Made by a program: the position numbers and the translations under genes. A stretch of 64,000 bases of DNA from Cloeon dipterum (taxonomy: Eukaryota > Arthropoda > Insecta > Ephemeroptera > Baetidae). Numbering within the stretch: position 1 is the first letter of the stretch; every line of letters starts with the position of its first letter. Shown piece by piece: positions 24,816 through 36,337 of the stretch. The notes beneath the pieces were generated by a model. It was not told the origin of the DNA and did no database searches. It saw nothing but the letters and a program-made list of their open reading frames with translations. The stretch is from contig NC_088789.1 of the NCBI RefSeq assembly GCF_949628265.1, forward strand, positions 1,922,001 to 1,986,000, in the 5' to 3' direction.

Positions 24816-27800
24816 CCTTGCGCCGAGCCCCCCCTCAGGAGTAAGGAACTCATCAGGCGGTGTGCCCGCAAATTCAGGAATATTGCCTGCCTGCCTCCGT
24901 ACCTTTCATCTCCGCAGCGGCAGAGCGGTAGCAAAAGTGAAATCAGTTTCTCCGCATGGAGGGGCTTTTCGTCCGCAGATTATCGCCGGAGCCGCATGTG
25001 TATGTGTTGGTCAGCACCAGCCTCTCCGTGGTACGCACGCCAATTATACTTATTAGTTCACATATATGCGTGTGAATGCAAATGGCTTGAACGTGCAGAT
25101 TTTATCTGAATGCACCGCAAACAAAAAGAGCCAACACGCTGATTATGGTTACTTACGATTGATTTGCTTCAATTGTTTCTGATGGTATTCATCATGACTT
25201 ATAATGTCTTTATTGCAGTGGAAAGTATTTTTTTTTAACATGCATTTAGGTGACTCATATCTCGACATACATTTTTAACAACGGATCCGTTGAGCGACGA
25301 AGACAAAAAACGGTATATTTCAAGTGTAAATATTTAAAACAACGATTATAAACCCTCTAAAAACGATTATTATTTGTTTTTATTGATTAATTTTAAATTG
25401 CAAAGACCTATAGACAATAACTGAAAATCCAAGGTTGTAAAAATTTTAATATTTTATTGAATACAATTTTCTTTTTCTTTTATTTCTACCATTAAATGAA
25501 GAATTATGAAAATTCATTGGTACGTGGTATCATTTCACATCAGATGCAGTGCCTCTTGAGAAAGGAACTTTCTTCGCAACTGAAAAGAAATACAGCAGAC
25601 CAGAAAGAGTGCATAAAATGCACATTTCGCAGTGCCGTTGAAATCGCACGTTTCAGTTGCGGCGGTGAGCATATAAACATTTTATTACATTAAAATATAT
25701 AACTATTCGCTCTCGTATCTGAAGCTCGGCGATCGTTCCACTGAGAGAGAGAGCCTAATTGACACCAATTAAATTTCTAGCGTGTACTTGGGCGGACTAG
25801 TTAGTCGATCGCATTACACATTCTGGTGGATGTGCTTGCGAATAAAACGTCCGGCGTCTGGTTGTGTCACTGACAGAGCAGAATGACTCGGCATTGACGT
25901 TTGACAGCACTCGGCGCTTTTCGCAATCAAATGTGAATTGCAGGATTGAACTGCAGTCCGCAAATCGTTGTGAAATTTACTGCTAATTTCTTCAATTAAA
26001 TGGCACGCAAACCCATAAATAATGGAATCATAATGCAATTACTGCAGTCATAGAAAATCGTGATGTTCGACGGAACGAAAAGTTCCATTCACCACATTCG
26101 GAGCGGAATATATAACGCATGTTGATGGTCAGCAATTTCCGCTGCCAGAGGGATGCAGACGAGTTTCTCCTTGTCACTTATGCAAAATAGACCGTTGTCA
26201 AATACATATATGATTTCAACAGCAGAGAGGACTGTGTAAAACGATTAAATTTCGGAAGTGCGAGAGATAATTGAGACGCGGCGAGAGTGTTTTCTACGCC
26301 AGATCACGCACCGCTGACCAGGGCTAATCTGAAATCCAGTTTTGTTCGTTCGTGCACAATGTCATCCTTGGCTGTTGAGTTAGGAAACAAGAAATCGCGG
26401 CTGCTTTGCAATCAATCTCCCGCCGTCCGTCAACAAATAGATGCACGCAATCACAATCAACAACTGGATCACTCGGAGAATGGCACAAAAAGTGCACACA
26501 CGCTCGCGTAATTAATTCATTAATCAGTCAGACACACGCGGACGCATCGACTACAAACTTTCCACGCCGCGGAAGAGAGTTAAAGTGTTTCCTTATGCTG
26601 ATTAAAATGCATTGTTTCACGCCCATTCTATCCGTACTCTGAGAGAGCCACGCGCTTTTGTTACGCAATCTTGAATGGAACAATTATTTTAATTTGAATG
26701 CATTCAAATTGGGAGCAATTTTACAGGGTGAGAGCAAGTCGTCGTAAATAAAATTCCGACTCGCATGAGAAGAAAGTTCGTTAATTTCGTGCATCACTGA
26801 AAAGTGTTAAATCATATATAATAAAAATTAAACTGCATATCAGTTCCTTGTTTTTCTCGTTTTCCTTCTGGATTATATATTTTTGTGCAAAGGTGAACAA
26901 CTCAAAAGGTGGCGAAAAAATATTAAAATATACGAGCAACATGTACTGGAGTTTACCAACCTCAAAAACCCTGCAGCTAATTTGATGTGTGGACAGAAAA
27001 AATTTAATTACTCAGGAAATTCATTCAGATAAAATCCCTCTTGATTTTCCTCTTTATTCACAATAACTACATATTTTTCAACAAGAAACTAACTTTGAAA
27101 TAAAATAGCTGAAACCAATTTTATTTAGATGTAGAATCAAATCATGATATCGTTTACTGCACAACAACGCTTTCATGTAAATGCTGTAAATTATCTAATT
27201 TACAACAACAACAATGAGGTCATCAGAGGTACAAACAGGTAGCAATAATTAACAACAGCTTAAGTCTGTCATTATGAAGACTTCACTCTCTCGGCTGCAG
27301 CAATAAGTTATTACCGCACTCGCTGTCTTAACTTTAAAATCTGCGCTCTGACTGAGACAGAGATGCGCAGGCACGACGCGAGGAAATGAAAGCGCATCTT
27401 TAACTCTCATATCTCAATCCGGAAACTGAACCTGCAATCAAACTGAATCAATCACCAGGCTGAGGACCCACAGCGACGCCGCGTGCTGCGTGATCGTCAT
27501 AAAATGTGAAATTGAACTAGAAAATTTAAATTGCATCTTTTTTGAATTATTGAGCTCCGTGTTCAGTGAGTGCAAGTGCATGTGGGTTTTGCACTTTTGA
27601 TTTGAATGCGAGAGCGTGTGTGCAATGTACGCCACGGTCCACCGAGCAGACTAGAAATAATTATTTTATGAGCAAGCACCTCTCTGCTTATGCACTTGTT
27701 GCCTGCCCACGAGATAAAATCTCTTTGCGCTTCTGCACGGCAGCGCTCGCTCGTTGGCCATTCTCACGCCACGCTTCCAGGACTTCAATCTCTCGTGTTT

Positions 27801-28326
27801 GTATAAACGCTGTTTAGTTTTGAAACATATATATATAAACTGCTCCTGATAAAATTTCAAGCGCGCTTTGGAGCTCAGACGGAGCACTTTGAAGTAAGTT
27901 TCCCGACTAAACTGAATTAAATTTTCGTGGAACGCCGGAGCAGAGGATTACACACGTCAAATCGCCTTTAGTTGTTGTTCTTTGATCCTCTAAAATCTCT
28001 CATAAGAGCGTGCCTGAGCTTCATCCAACTACACGGCGCATATTCCCAAATCCATCGCAGTTCTAAGCTGAATTAATGTCACAATAAGAAATTTAAACGT
28101 TAAGAAACGTGAAAAATTATGCAAGTTTCCTCTCAGCATGCACAACACCGATTTAAAGTGCCAGCGGCGATTTGCACTGTCATGACGGCAACTGGTCTGC
28201 AAGAAAAAATAAATTAACCTGGATTCCCCCTCGAAGTAATGAAGACTTGCTCCAACTTGGGCAACCGCAAATCCATCCTGGCGGAACAAAACTCATTAGG
28301 TGCATTTCTTTCGCGAGTGTGTGTGT

Positions 28327-28385
<59 letters not shown>

Positions 28386-29610
28386 CCGACAGTCACGAGG
28401 GAAGCACACGATTGCTCTGAATTTCGTATAGTCGGCTGCCCTTGCTCACAGACCAAATGCAAGGTGAGAATCGGCCCATTCTTCGCACTTGAGGAGCTGC
28501 CAGGTCGTGCAAAATTCAATTAAACCCTTCAGTGATATCTAAAGAGAGAGAGTTACTCATTTTAAAGAGGATCAACGTCAATTAAAAGAGCATATATTTC
28601 ATGTCATTTCAAATTGTAATTGCGGCACATTGCTTCACACCACTATTTATGTCGGACTTGCACAAATTCCATGCCCTGGATTGTCGCTAATTTTAATTGA
28701 ACAAGTTTGACAAGATTCTGGCTGTGCCGCTCTCGCAAACACTTCAAAGTTTACGCAGCGGAACACAAAAAATAACCATTCTCACATGGTTTTCAGGAAC
28801 CACTTCCTTTAAAGAGAGGCTGCGTGACATAATATCTGCCGGACTGGTCCACTTTTTATAAAGCGACTGCTCCACTTGCATACTATTGCTTGAGTTGTGT
28901 GAGTTGTGCAAGCGGCGAGCGCAGTTTTTTGCCCGCTTCCAAAAGTTGTTTAATGTGACACTCGCCGAGAGCATATAATTTTCCCATTCTGACGAGAAGA
29001 ACTGAGTGAGTGAATTATTTTTAGCAAGTGTGAACGGCTTGTCTCTACCTTGTATTCACAGAGCGTACTTTCTTGAATTGAGCAAGAAAAACCGTATAAT
29101 TAGCATAAATAGGACATGGGACAGGGTAAAAAGTGGATGAAGGTATATTCATGAAAACCAGAACATTGTGGTCGTGGAGGTTTTTCACTTGCGAACGGCA
29201 ATTAATTTAGTGTGTATAATTAAAAAATCATTTTAATAAAGCCTTTGGCAACAGGGAAAGTCCCATTTTAAGCAAAACAAACCTAATTATGCTAGCATGT
29301 GATTGGATTTTAAAAATAATATATACTCTTCGAAGTGCTTGTAATCAGATCGTTATATATAGGCTGGAGAGTATGCAACTGGCTCGACTTTTACGTAATG
29401 CGGGCAAGCATACGAATCAGGCGCGAGCTGACAAACACGTTTTACGCCTACTAAAAACTCACGCACTCAAATGCGGATTTAATGGATTTATTATTGCTAA
29501 AATGCGTTGCACCACTGTATTCTCATTTTGCAGTAAAAAAGTGAAATTGTTCCTAAGCGCAGACAGAAAGTATTTTATAATGAAACAAGTTAAAAATGAG
29601 TTTTTTAAAA
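24816..29610. other. gene-poor intergenic region
   Basis: About 4.8 kb between the third and fourth cuticle-type genes. It contains a long (GT)n microsatellite and otherwise no recognised gene or repeat. Open frames around 28.2-28.5 kb are translations of the microsatellite. Confidence 0.5.
28317..28380. repeat. long (GT)n microsatellite
   Basis: About 64 bp of GT dinucleotides with one GA interruption near 28,331. Confidence 0.97.
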
Positions 29611-29615
29611 AATAT

Positions 29616-29621
29616 TTTATT
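29616..29621 (-). terminator. poly(A) signal of fourth cuticle-type gene
   Basis: AATAAA on the minus strand about 70 nt past the stop. Confidence 0.5.
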
Positions 29622-29690
29622 TCGTGCATAGAAAAATTCAAAAATATTAAGCTTAGAACTGACACGTACATATTTAACATTTTTCAAGAA

Positions 29691-30800
29691 TTACAGTTTT
29701 CCATTGGCAAGAGCAAAAGAGCCAACGTTAAGTTTGGCAGCTCCGAGGGCGCCGTACCCTCCAAGACCGTAGCCAAGGTTTGCTGCTCCGAAACTACCGT
29801 AGCCCAGATAATGGGCAGCACCCAGGCCCAGGGAGTGGACGGCCACAGGAACTGGGACGTGTTTGATGACGGGAACAGGGACGTGGCGGATGACGGGGAC
29901 GGCGACGGGCTTGATAACAGGAACAGCCACGGGCACGGGCACAGCCTGCGTTCTGGTGATGACGGTCGGGAGGGAGGCGCCGTGCAGGCCGAGTCCGTTT
30001 ACAGATCCAACTCCAATTCCTCCGAACCCGCCGAGTCCGCCGTGGGCTGCAAGTCCCAGGCCTTCGAGGCCAGAGCCGAGGCCGAGGGAGTTGAGTCCTA
30101 GGCCTGTAGGGAGGTCCAAAACTCCGCGCTTGGTTTTCTCGTCGCTGACGGCTGCTGCCTTTTGCTGCGCGTTGACGACGACAGCGATGAGAAGAACGCT
30201 AACCTGAATTTGAGAATCGAATATTCTGAATTGTATACGGATAGGCTAACTTTGAAAAAAGTGGAAACTGTCCGTCAAGGTGGCAAAATTGACCGAAAAA
30301 CTCAAATATAATCGACAGCAAATCCGCAAAAAAAACAGTCCAGGGCGCGCGACCTGAGGAAGGTCGGGGAAAGGCAAGGATGAAAAATCGCGCTTGAGAC
30401 TACAGAAAAAAGCATTAAAAACCGGCCTGGGAGCGGATCTCAGGTCGGGGTACCCTGAAAAAGGTCATTAAGGGTGTACCAAGTAAAAGTCCAATCTATT
30501 ACCTGTCCGATGAGGGGTCGTGGTAAACGATCGGACAAACTGCCGAATTTTAATAAAAATAAAACCATTCTACATAACGCGTTTTAATTTTTCTATGGGC
30601 GCCAAAAATATTATAATTGGTTTCCAGACCAGCGGTGGTGCTTTGCGTGCAATGGATTCGGGGAGAACCCATTAAGAGTCCCACGTTCAGGAAAATTTGG
30701 GATTTCCCATGTTATCATCCTTAAAGGAAATCGTCAAAATCCCGTTTTTCGGTGAATTGTTTTGCAAAAATATTTAAACTATACTCACGAGAGTCCTCAT
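29691..30800 (-). CDS. secreted Leu/Gly- and Pro/Val-rich cuticle-type protein, 2 exons
   Basis: Exons are 30,800-30,789 (MRTL, GTGAGT donor) and 30,203-29,691 (TTCAG acceptor), with a phase-0 intron of 585 nt; the product is 174 residues. The signal peptide is MRTLVSVLLIAVVVNA, followed by a propeptide ending DEKTKRG. Next come GLGLNSLGLGSGLEGLGL-type repeats, then a central block with VPVPVAVPVIKPVAVPVIRH and VPVPVIKHVPVPV, and a C-terminal Gly/Tyr/Leu/Ala region. It shares the tiny first exon, intron phase and Lys-Arg-Gly site with the three other members. Its promoter was copied, with the adjacent MYND gene, into the segment at 34,143. A secreted structural role is inferred from composition. 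Confidence 0.8.
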
Positions 30801-30867
30801 GGTCCTTAAAACTCCTTGGTGTCAGGTGGTTAGGAAGAAAGTGGATGGCTGTGCTGGTCAGGTCTCC

Positions 30868-30876
30868 TTATATATA
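30868..30876 (-). promoter_or_regulatory. TATA box of fourth cuticle-type gene
   Basis: TATATATAA on the minus strand, 68 nt upstream of the ATG. The duplicated copy near 34,170 reads TACATAA, so its TATA element is weakened. Confidence 0.65.
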
Positions 30877-31376
30877 CGTATTACTCCCGAATTAATACAA
30901 GAGTACAGAGACTAAAAATAACACAACTCGTTGCTAAAAACTGGAAAGCGGTGCAGGAAGTCGATATACTTCTTTTTGCATTGTTCAACTTGTGTAAAGG
31001 AACTGGTCCACCCTACTAGCAAATCAGCGGTATTTATATCAAGTTACAGAATGTTCTTAAAACAAAATCCGAAAATTAGTTAGCATTGCGTGAGTAAAAC
31101 GTAGTCACAAAAGAAAGTTTCTCCTTTCAAGAGTTACTTAAGAATTTAGGACGTTTTTCCTTTTTTAGGCGACTGTCTTCAACTGCAAAATATGGCAATT
31201 TAAAAAATCTAACTTGCATTGCAGAGTATTGCAAAATGAAAATAAATTTAAATTCCTTTATTGTGCATAAACTCACTTTTATTGAGATAACCTCACAAAA
31301 AATTATGAGACGCTCATTTTTGATGTAGTATGAAGGATTTACCACTGACGCTCTAAGCTGAATTTCAGTAAAGAGT

Positions 31377-32063
31377 TTAATTCATACTGTTAAAACTCTT
31401 TTCCAGCTCAGAAATCAAATGTTCTTCTTCATGGAAAGTTTCCCAAGCGGCAGCTGAAAATTTTAAAAACATAACTAACACCTATTCAGAAATTAGGATC
31501 TACAATATACTCACTCTGACAAAATTTGGAGCAGTAATAGTTAACCTTTGGATACCCAGTTTTAATGCATTCTCCACAAGTTAAGAAATTTTTGTTGACA
31601 GATTTCTTGCACGTGTTGCAAATGTGCTCTTCAATTTCTTTTTGCGGTTTTTGTGCCTCTTGCAGGGCTTTACTTTGCTGTTTTTGTGCCTCTCGCAGGG
31701 CTTCGATAACTATCGCAAAAAACTATTAAAGAAAAATTTGAAATTTTTGAAAAAATACTTACCCTCCTTAGGAGGCTTAAACCTTTTCTTGGCCTTTACT
31801 GGTTTCGTTTTGCCACCATCACTGCTGGAAGAGGTCCAAAATTTGCAGTCCCTTAAACTAGAGAGGTCGCCCTTACTAACCACCGGCTGACAATTTTCCA
31901 TCAACGGAAACTCCACGACCATGTCAGTAGCCATCTTGCAGATCACTTTGAAAGCAATTATGAAAATTATCTTAGATATTATAAATAGAACTAAAACTAA
32001 GAAACGAAGCATTTTTAAAAATGTGCATGTCACGCCAACGATATGCATGGCAATAGCAGGCAT
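31377..32063 (-). CDS. membrane-anchored MYND zinc-finger protein, copy 1
   Basis: Exons are 32,063-31,763, 31,709-31,515 and 31,453-31,377, with phase-1 introns and GTAAGT/GTGAGT donors; the product is 190 residues from the ATG. A hydrophobic segment near residues 18-38 (RFLVLVLFIISKIIFIIAF) looks like a membrane or signal anchor. An acidic/Ser linker, a Lys-rich patch and a Gln/Lys/Ala helix follow. The C-terminal zinc finger runs C-x2-C, C-x2-C, YYC-x3-C, W, H-x3-H. MYND domains are protein-interaction modules that bind Pro-rich peptides. Upstream reading without a stop suggests the start may be further 5'. The frame is intact. It lies just upstream of the fourth cuticle-type gene on the same strand. 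Confidence 0.75.
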
Positions 32064-32397
32064 ATTGACACTTGGCCAATCTGAGATACTTTTATTAATA
32101 ATAACTTGTGACAAATCTCAATAATTTCTGCCGCGACCAGCAGTTGGATAAATTGCTTGGATATTTTCCTTTGCAAGGCAATTTCTTAGAAGCATTCTTC
32201 CAATTCCATAAATAACAAACTGACTTAAGAAAGGAAATTATTTAAAACATTTATTTGCCAATGTTTGAGCGATTGGCTCAGGTTAATATGAAGTTAATTA
32301 TAAAAAATACCAAATTAATTCATGTAATCCTTAATTGCTCTCGTTTTAAGGCAGCAAATGACATGACATTAAACATCTGAGCCGCTTACATTTAGAT

Positions 32398-32480
32398 CGG
32401 CGGCTGGCTTTCCGGATCCGCCGGCGGCTGGCTTTCCGGATCCGCCGGCGGCTGGCTTTCCGGATCCGCCGGCGGCTGGC
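32398..32480. repeat. 24-bp tandem repeat, about 3.5 units
   Basis: The unit is CGGCGGCTGGCTTTCCGG followed by ATCCGC; three full perfect copies and a partial one. It has expanded inside a copy of the GGCGGCTGGC-rich family found across this locus. There are no unique spacers, so it is not CRISPR-like. Confidence 0.95.
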
Positions 32481-33840
32481 TGGCAAAATATATTGTCCTG
32501 CTGACAATCGAGTCTGCTCATAGTTAGTTAAATTCTGATAATTAATAACACGATTCTCATCTATAAAAATCAAAAATCAAGCGTGGGAATATTTTGCGCC
32601 GTACACCAGCATTCTAAATTAAAATCGATTTTAAAGTTAGTCATCATACGAAACGATAATTGTGAGCGTACATTCATTTATATTTATAAAAAACAGTGGA
32701 ATGACAAAATTGGAACCGTAAAAATATTAGGTTGGAACTGCTATTCTTGCGTTCAAGGTTAAAATATCAAATTAAAAATGAAAATATTTAGATCAATATT
32801 TTTATTTGACAGTGATAATAATTTCCAGATCAATGAAGGCAATAACATTTTACTGGATAAACAACTGTCGTATTTTTAGTTGATTAATTTTATTTAAATT
32901 CTAAAAATATTGATTTACATATTTTTACTGTCACCTTAGCATGTTTATTTATTTAAACGTTTAAAATTCTAATTAAATTAAATGGCTGAATAGCCCAGTG
33001 ATTTTAACTTCTTAAAATTTCCCTCGTCTACTTAATGTTTGAACCACTATTAATGAAAAGTGAAATTCATTGCACACATACAAAATCTGCCTCCTTCCTC
33101 AATAGGATACAATTGGCAAACTGCAGCATATGGATAACGTTTTACGCTCTTATTCATGACGCAGCTTGTGCAGGTTTTTTCATATACGCTGTTGGTCAGA
33201 TCTGACCGAGAGGAATCGAAATACGCCAAAAGAATATGGTTAAAATAAGCGCTGTAAATTTGAGAAAAAATCTGAAAAATTTTGAATTTGTACTGGAGCA
33301 AGTCTTTTTTATGTATGCAAATTGTTTATCGACCAACTGCTTATTGCATCCATCAATTCAAAGAGTATCAAAGCGGGCGGTAGACATTTATTTATTTAAT
33401 AGAAAACTGTTAGTTTTAGTAAATTACAAATACATCTGACATAAATATTTTTTTACAGGATGGCAGTATTCCTTATTTTTTGGATGATATTCATGACCAT
33501 TCTGTTCTTTCATATTTCGTGAGATCATCATCGCCGTTGACAGGATTAATGCACGCGAATGAGGAATATACGCAGCAGGTAATATGTTATTATTATTAAT
33601 AAAAGCACATCAGACACTATTCCTCATATTTGTTTAGTACCGACGCTTGGAGCCCATCCACCTCAACTCGGCACCTTCTAAGACGCGTTAAATAAGGATT
33701 TTAACTTCAAAAGTGAAGAGCAGCAACACTTCAACTGAATTAAGATTAACAATAAAATATTTTAAACATTACAGCGTTCAAGAAGCAGCTTATTATGTAA
33801 ATTTTATAGAGCATAATAAAGCATACACAAGCTAAGTATT
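32481..33840. other. AT-rich interval between MYND copies
   Basis: No gene found. It contains the second copy of the dispersed repeat (33,177-33,258) and short open frames without recognisable content. Confidence 0.5.
33177..33258. repeat. dispersed repeat, copy 2
   Basis: Shares TTCATA..ACGCTGT.GGTCAGAT and GAGAGGAATCGAAAT with 11,483-11,559. The family is not recognised. Confidence 0.55.
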
Positions 33841-33841
33841 G

Positions 33842-34141
33842 CGGTTTTTCTTATTGCCGTCACCACTGCTTTTTTCTCTGCTAGATGGGAAATTAGAGAA
33901 GTCGCCCTAATTAACCACCAGCTGACCATTTTCCATCAACGGCAACTCCTAAGTCCTTGTCAGTAAAAATCTTGTAGATCTCTTTGAAAGCAATTATGAA
34001 AATTATCTAGATATTATTTTTAAAAATGTGCATATCACGCCAACGATATATATATATATTGACCCTGGCCAACCTCAGACACTTACTAATAATTTGTGAC
34101 AAATCTCAATAATTTCTGCTGAGACCAGCAGTTGGATAAAT
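33842..34141 (-). pseudogene. MYND gene fragment (first exon and leader only)
   Basis: This resembles the first exon and upstream leader of the intact MYND copies, including the GATCTCTTTGAAAGCAATTA stretch and CGCCAACGATAT. It lacks the MYND exons, is shortened inside the membrane segment, and ends where the duplicated cuticle-gene promoter begins at 34,143. It is a relic from an earlier or partial duplication. Confidence 0.75.
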
Positions 34142-34142
34142 T

Positions 34143-35695
34143 GTGGATGGCTGTGCTGGTCAGGCCTCCTTATGTACGTAATACTCCCGAATTGATAATT
34201 GAGTACAGAGACTAAAAATAACACAACTCGTTGCCAAAAGCTGGAAAGCGGTGCAGGAAGTCGATAAACTTTTCTTTTTTCATTGTTCAACTTGTGTGGA
34301 GGAACTTGTCCACCCTACTAGCAAATCAGCGGTATTTATATCAAGTGACAGAAATTATTTAGCATTACGCGAGTTAAGCAGTCACAAAAAATTTTCTCAT
34401 TTCAAGAGTAACATAAAAATTTAGGATGTTTTTCTTTTTTCTTTAAAGCTCTCAATATTAGTTGACAGCCTTCAACTGCAAAATATGTCAATTTAAAAAA
34501 AAAACCTAACTTGCATTGGGGGCAAATGAAAATAAATTTTAATTCCTAAATTGTGCATCTATTAATTTATAGAGATAACCTCACAAAAAAATATGAGATG
34601 CTTTATTTTTGTACAGTATGAAGGAATCACCACTGATGCTATAAGCTTAATTTCAGTAGAGAGTTTAATTCATACTGTTAAAACTCTTTTCCAGCTCAGA
34701 AATCAAATGTTCTTCTTCATGGAAAGTTTCCCAAGCGGCAGCTGAAAATTTTAAAAACATAACTAACACCTATTCAGAAATTAGGATCTACAATATACTC
34801 ACTCTGACAAGATTTGGAGCAGTAATAGTTAACATTTGGGAACCCAGTTTTAATGCATTCTCCACAAGTTAAGAACTTTTTGTTGACACATTTCTTGCAC
34901 GTGTTGCAAGTGTGCTCTTCAATTTCTTTTTGCGGTTTTTGTGCCTCTTGCAGGGCTTTACTTTGCTGTTTTTGTGCCTCTCGCAGGGCTTCGATAACTA
35001 TCGCAAAAAAACTATTGAAGATACGATTGAAATTTTTGAAAATATACTTACCCTCCTTAGGAGGCTTAAAGCTTTTCTTGGCCTTAACTGGTTTCTTTTT
35101 GCCACCATCACTGCTGGAAGAGGTCCAAAATTTGCAGTCCCTTAAACTAGAGAGGTCTTCCTCATTAACCACCTGCTGACCATTTTCCATCAACGGAAAC
35201 TCCACGGTCATGTCAGTAGCCATCTTGTAGATCTCTTTGAAAGCAATTATGAAAATTATCTTAGATATTATAAATAGAACTAAAACTAGGAAACGAAGCA
35301 TTTTCAAAAATGTGCATGTCACGCCAACGATATGCATGGCAACAGCAGGCATATTGTCACTGGCCAACCTGAGATATTCTTTTTAATAATGTGTGACAAA
35401 TCTCAATTATTTCCACTGCGACCAGCAGTTGAATAAATTGCTTGAATATTTCCCTTCCCAAGGCCATTTCTTGCAAGCATTCTTCCAATTCCATAAACAC
35501 ACAGACTTTAGCTACGAAATTATTTAAAACATTTATTTGCCAATGTTTGAGCGATTGGCTTAGATTAATATATAGTAAACTATAAATTACATGTAAATGC
35601 TTATTTGCACTTCTTGTTTTATGACCAGCGAATGACACGTCATTAGACATCTCACTCAGCCGCCCACATTTTGACCGGCGGCTGGCTTTCTGGCT
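34143..35695 (-). repeat. direct duplication, unit 2
   Basis: Same-orientation copy of 30,841-32,420. It begins in what was the leader and promoter of the cuticle-type gene, now without its coding exons, then carries a complete MYND gene. Confidence 0.85.
34665..35352 (-). CDS. membrane-anchored MYND zinc-finger protein, copy 2
   Basis: Exons are 35,352-35,052, 34,997-34,803 and 34,741-34,665; the product is 190 residues. Predicted zinc ligands are C131, C134, C145, C148, C160, C164, H173 and H177, with the family's W at 169, spaced C-x2-C-x10-C-x2-C-x11-C-x3-C-x8-H-x3-H. The last ligand is His where MYND usually has Cys. A membrane anchor spans about residues 18-38, a Lys-rich patch near 85-95, and a Gln-rich helix 104-128. 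It lies about 1 kb downstream of the large 16-exon gene on the same strand, and the plus-strand arm repeats that order. It could be a separate gene or the 3' part of the large gene's transcript; transcript data are needed to tell. Confidence 0.78.
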
Positions 35696-36337
35696 CTGAG
35701 CCATCAAAGTCAAAACAGACGTCAGTGGCTAGCTGGCAAAATTTCATCGCCTTGGCTGGCTTGCAGCCGGCTAATCTGCTTTTTTAAAGACTGCACAACT
35801 CAAAAGTCACAACTTAGATGAAACACGCTGTAAACTGCAGAGATCGCCAAAATCCAAATTCTTCCAAAACACATGATGCATTTTTAATGAAGATCAAAAT
35901 TATTAAAAAAGGTAGAATCCACGAGTGGCCATCCGATCATGAGAATTTTAGATTTTCCATGGAAAATCCTTTTTTTTTAATAATGCGCAAAAATTGCAAA
36001 ACGCAAAAAAGTTTGTTTTTTCCTGTAAAATGAGGATTTTGCGATACCCTGGTTGCGAGTTACATAAATATGCAAGTAACACGAAAAATCCATAATCGAC
36101 TTATTGAGTAATAACTACTTAAGAAAAATATTCGTGAAACAGAACGGCGCGAAAATTTTTAATTTAGCAGGGCACGTGAAAAAAAATTATAAAAACACAA
36201 ACAAGAAAAGTCTGGGGGGCTGGCTGAGCCGATAATAAATGTCGGCGGCTGGCGGCCCGAGAAAAGGATTGGCTGATTGTGAGTCGCGCGGCTGGCTCAG
36301 ATGACTAGTTGTGTTATTAATTTGGCTCTCACCAAGT

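Larger units (their letters stand above)
30841..32420 (-). repeat. direct duplication, unit 1
   Basis: This unit matches 34,143-35,695 in the same orientation: the 5' leader and promoter of the fourth cuticle-type gene, the whole MYND gene, and the start of a GGCGGCTGGC-rich patch. It is likely the original unit, because here the promoter still has its gene. Confidence 0.85.

Noticed and set aside
28214-28523. Open frames rich in Thr-His or Cys-Val
   Set aside because: Translations of the (GT)n microsatellite.
29289-30101. 270-residue plus-strand open frame
   Set aside because: The first half is AT-rich intergenic sequence and the second half is the antisense of the fourth cuticle-type gene.
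32398-32480. Tandem array considered as CRISPR-like
   Set aside because: Units are contiguous without unique spacers and the genome is eukaryotic.
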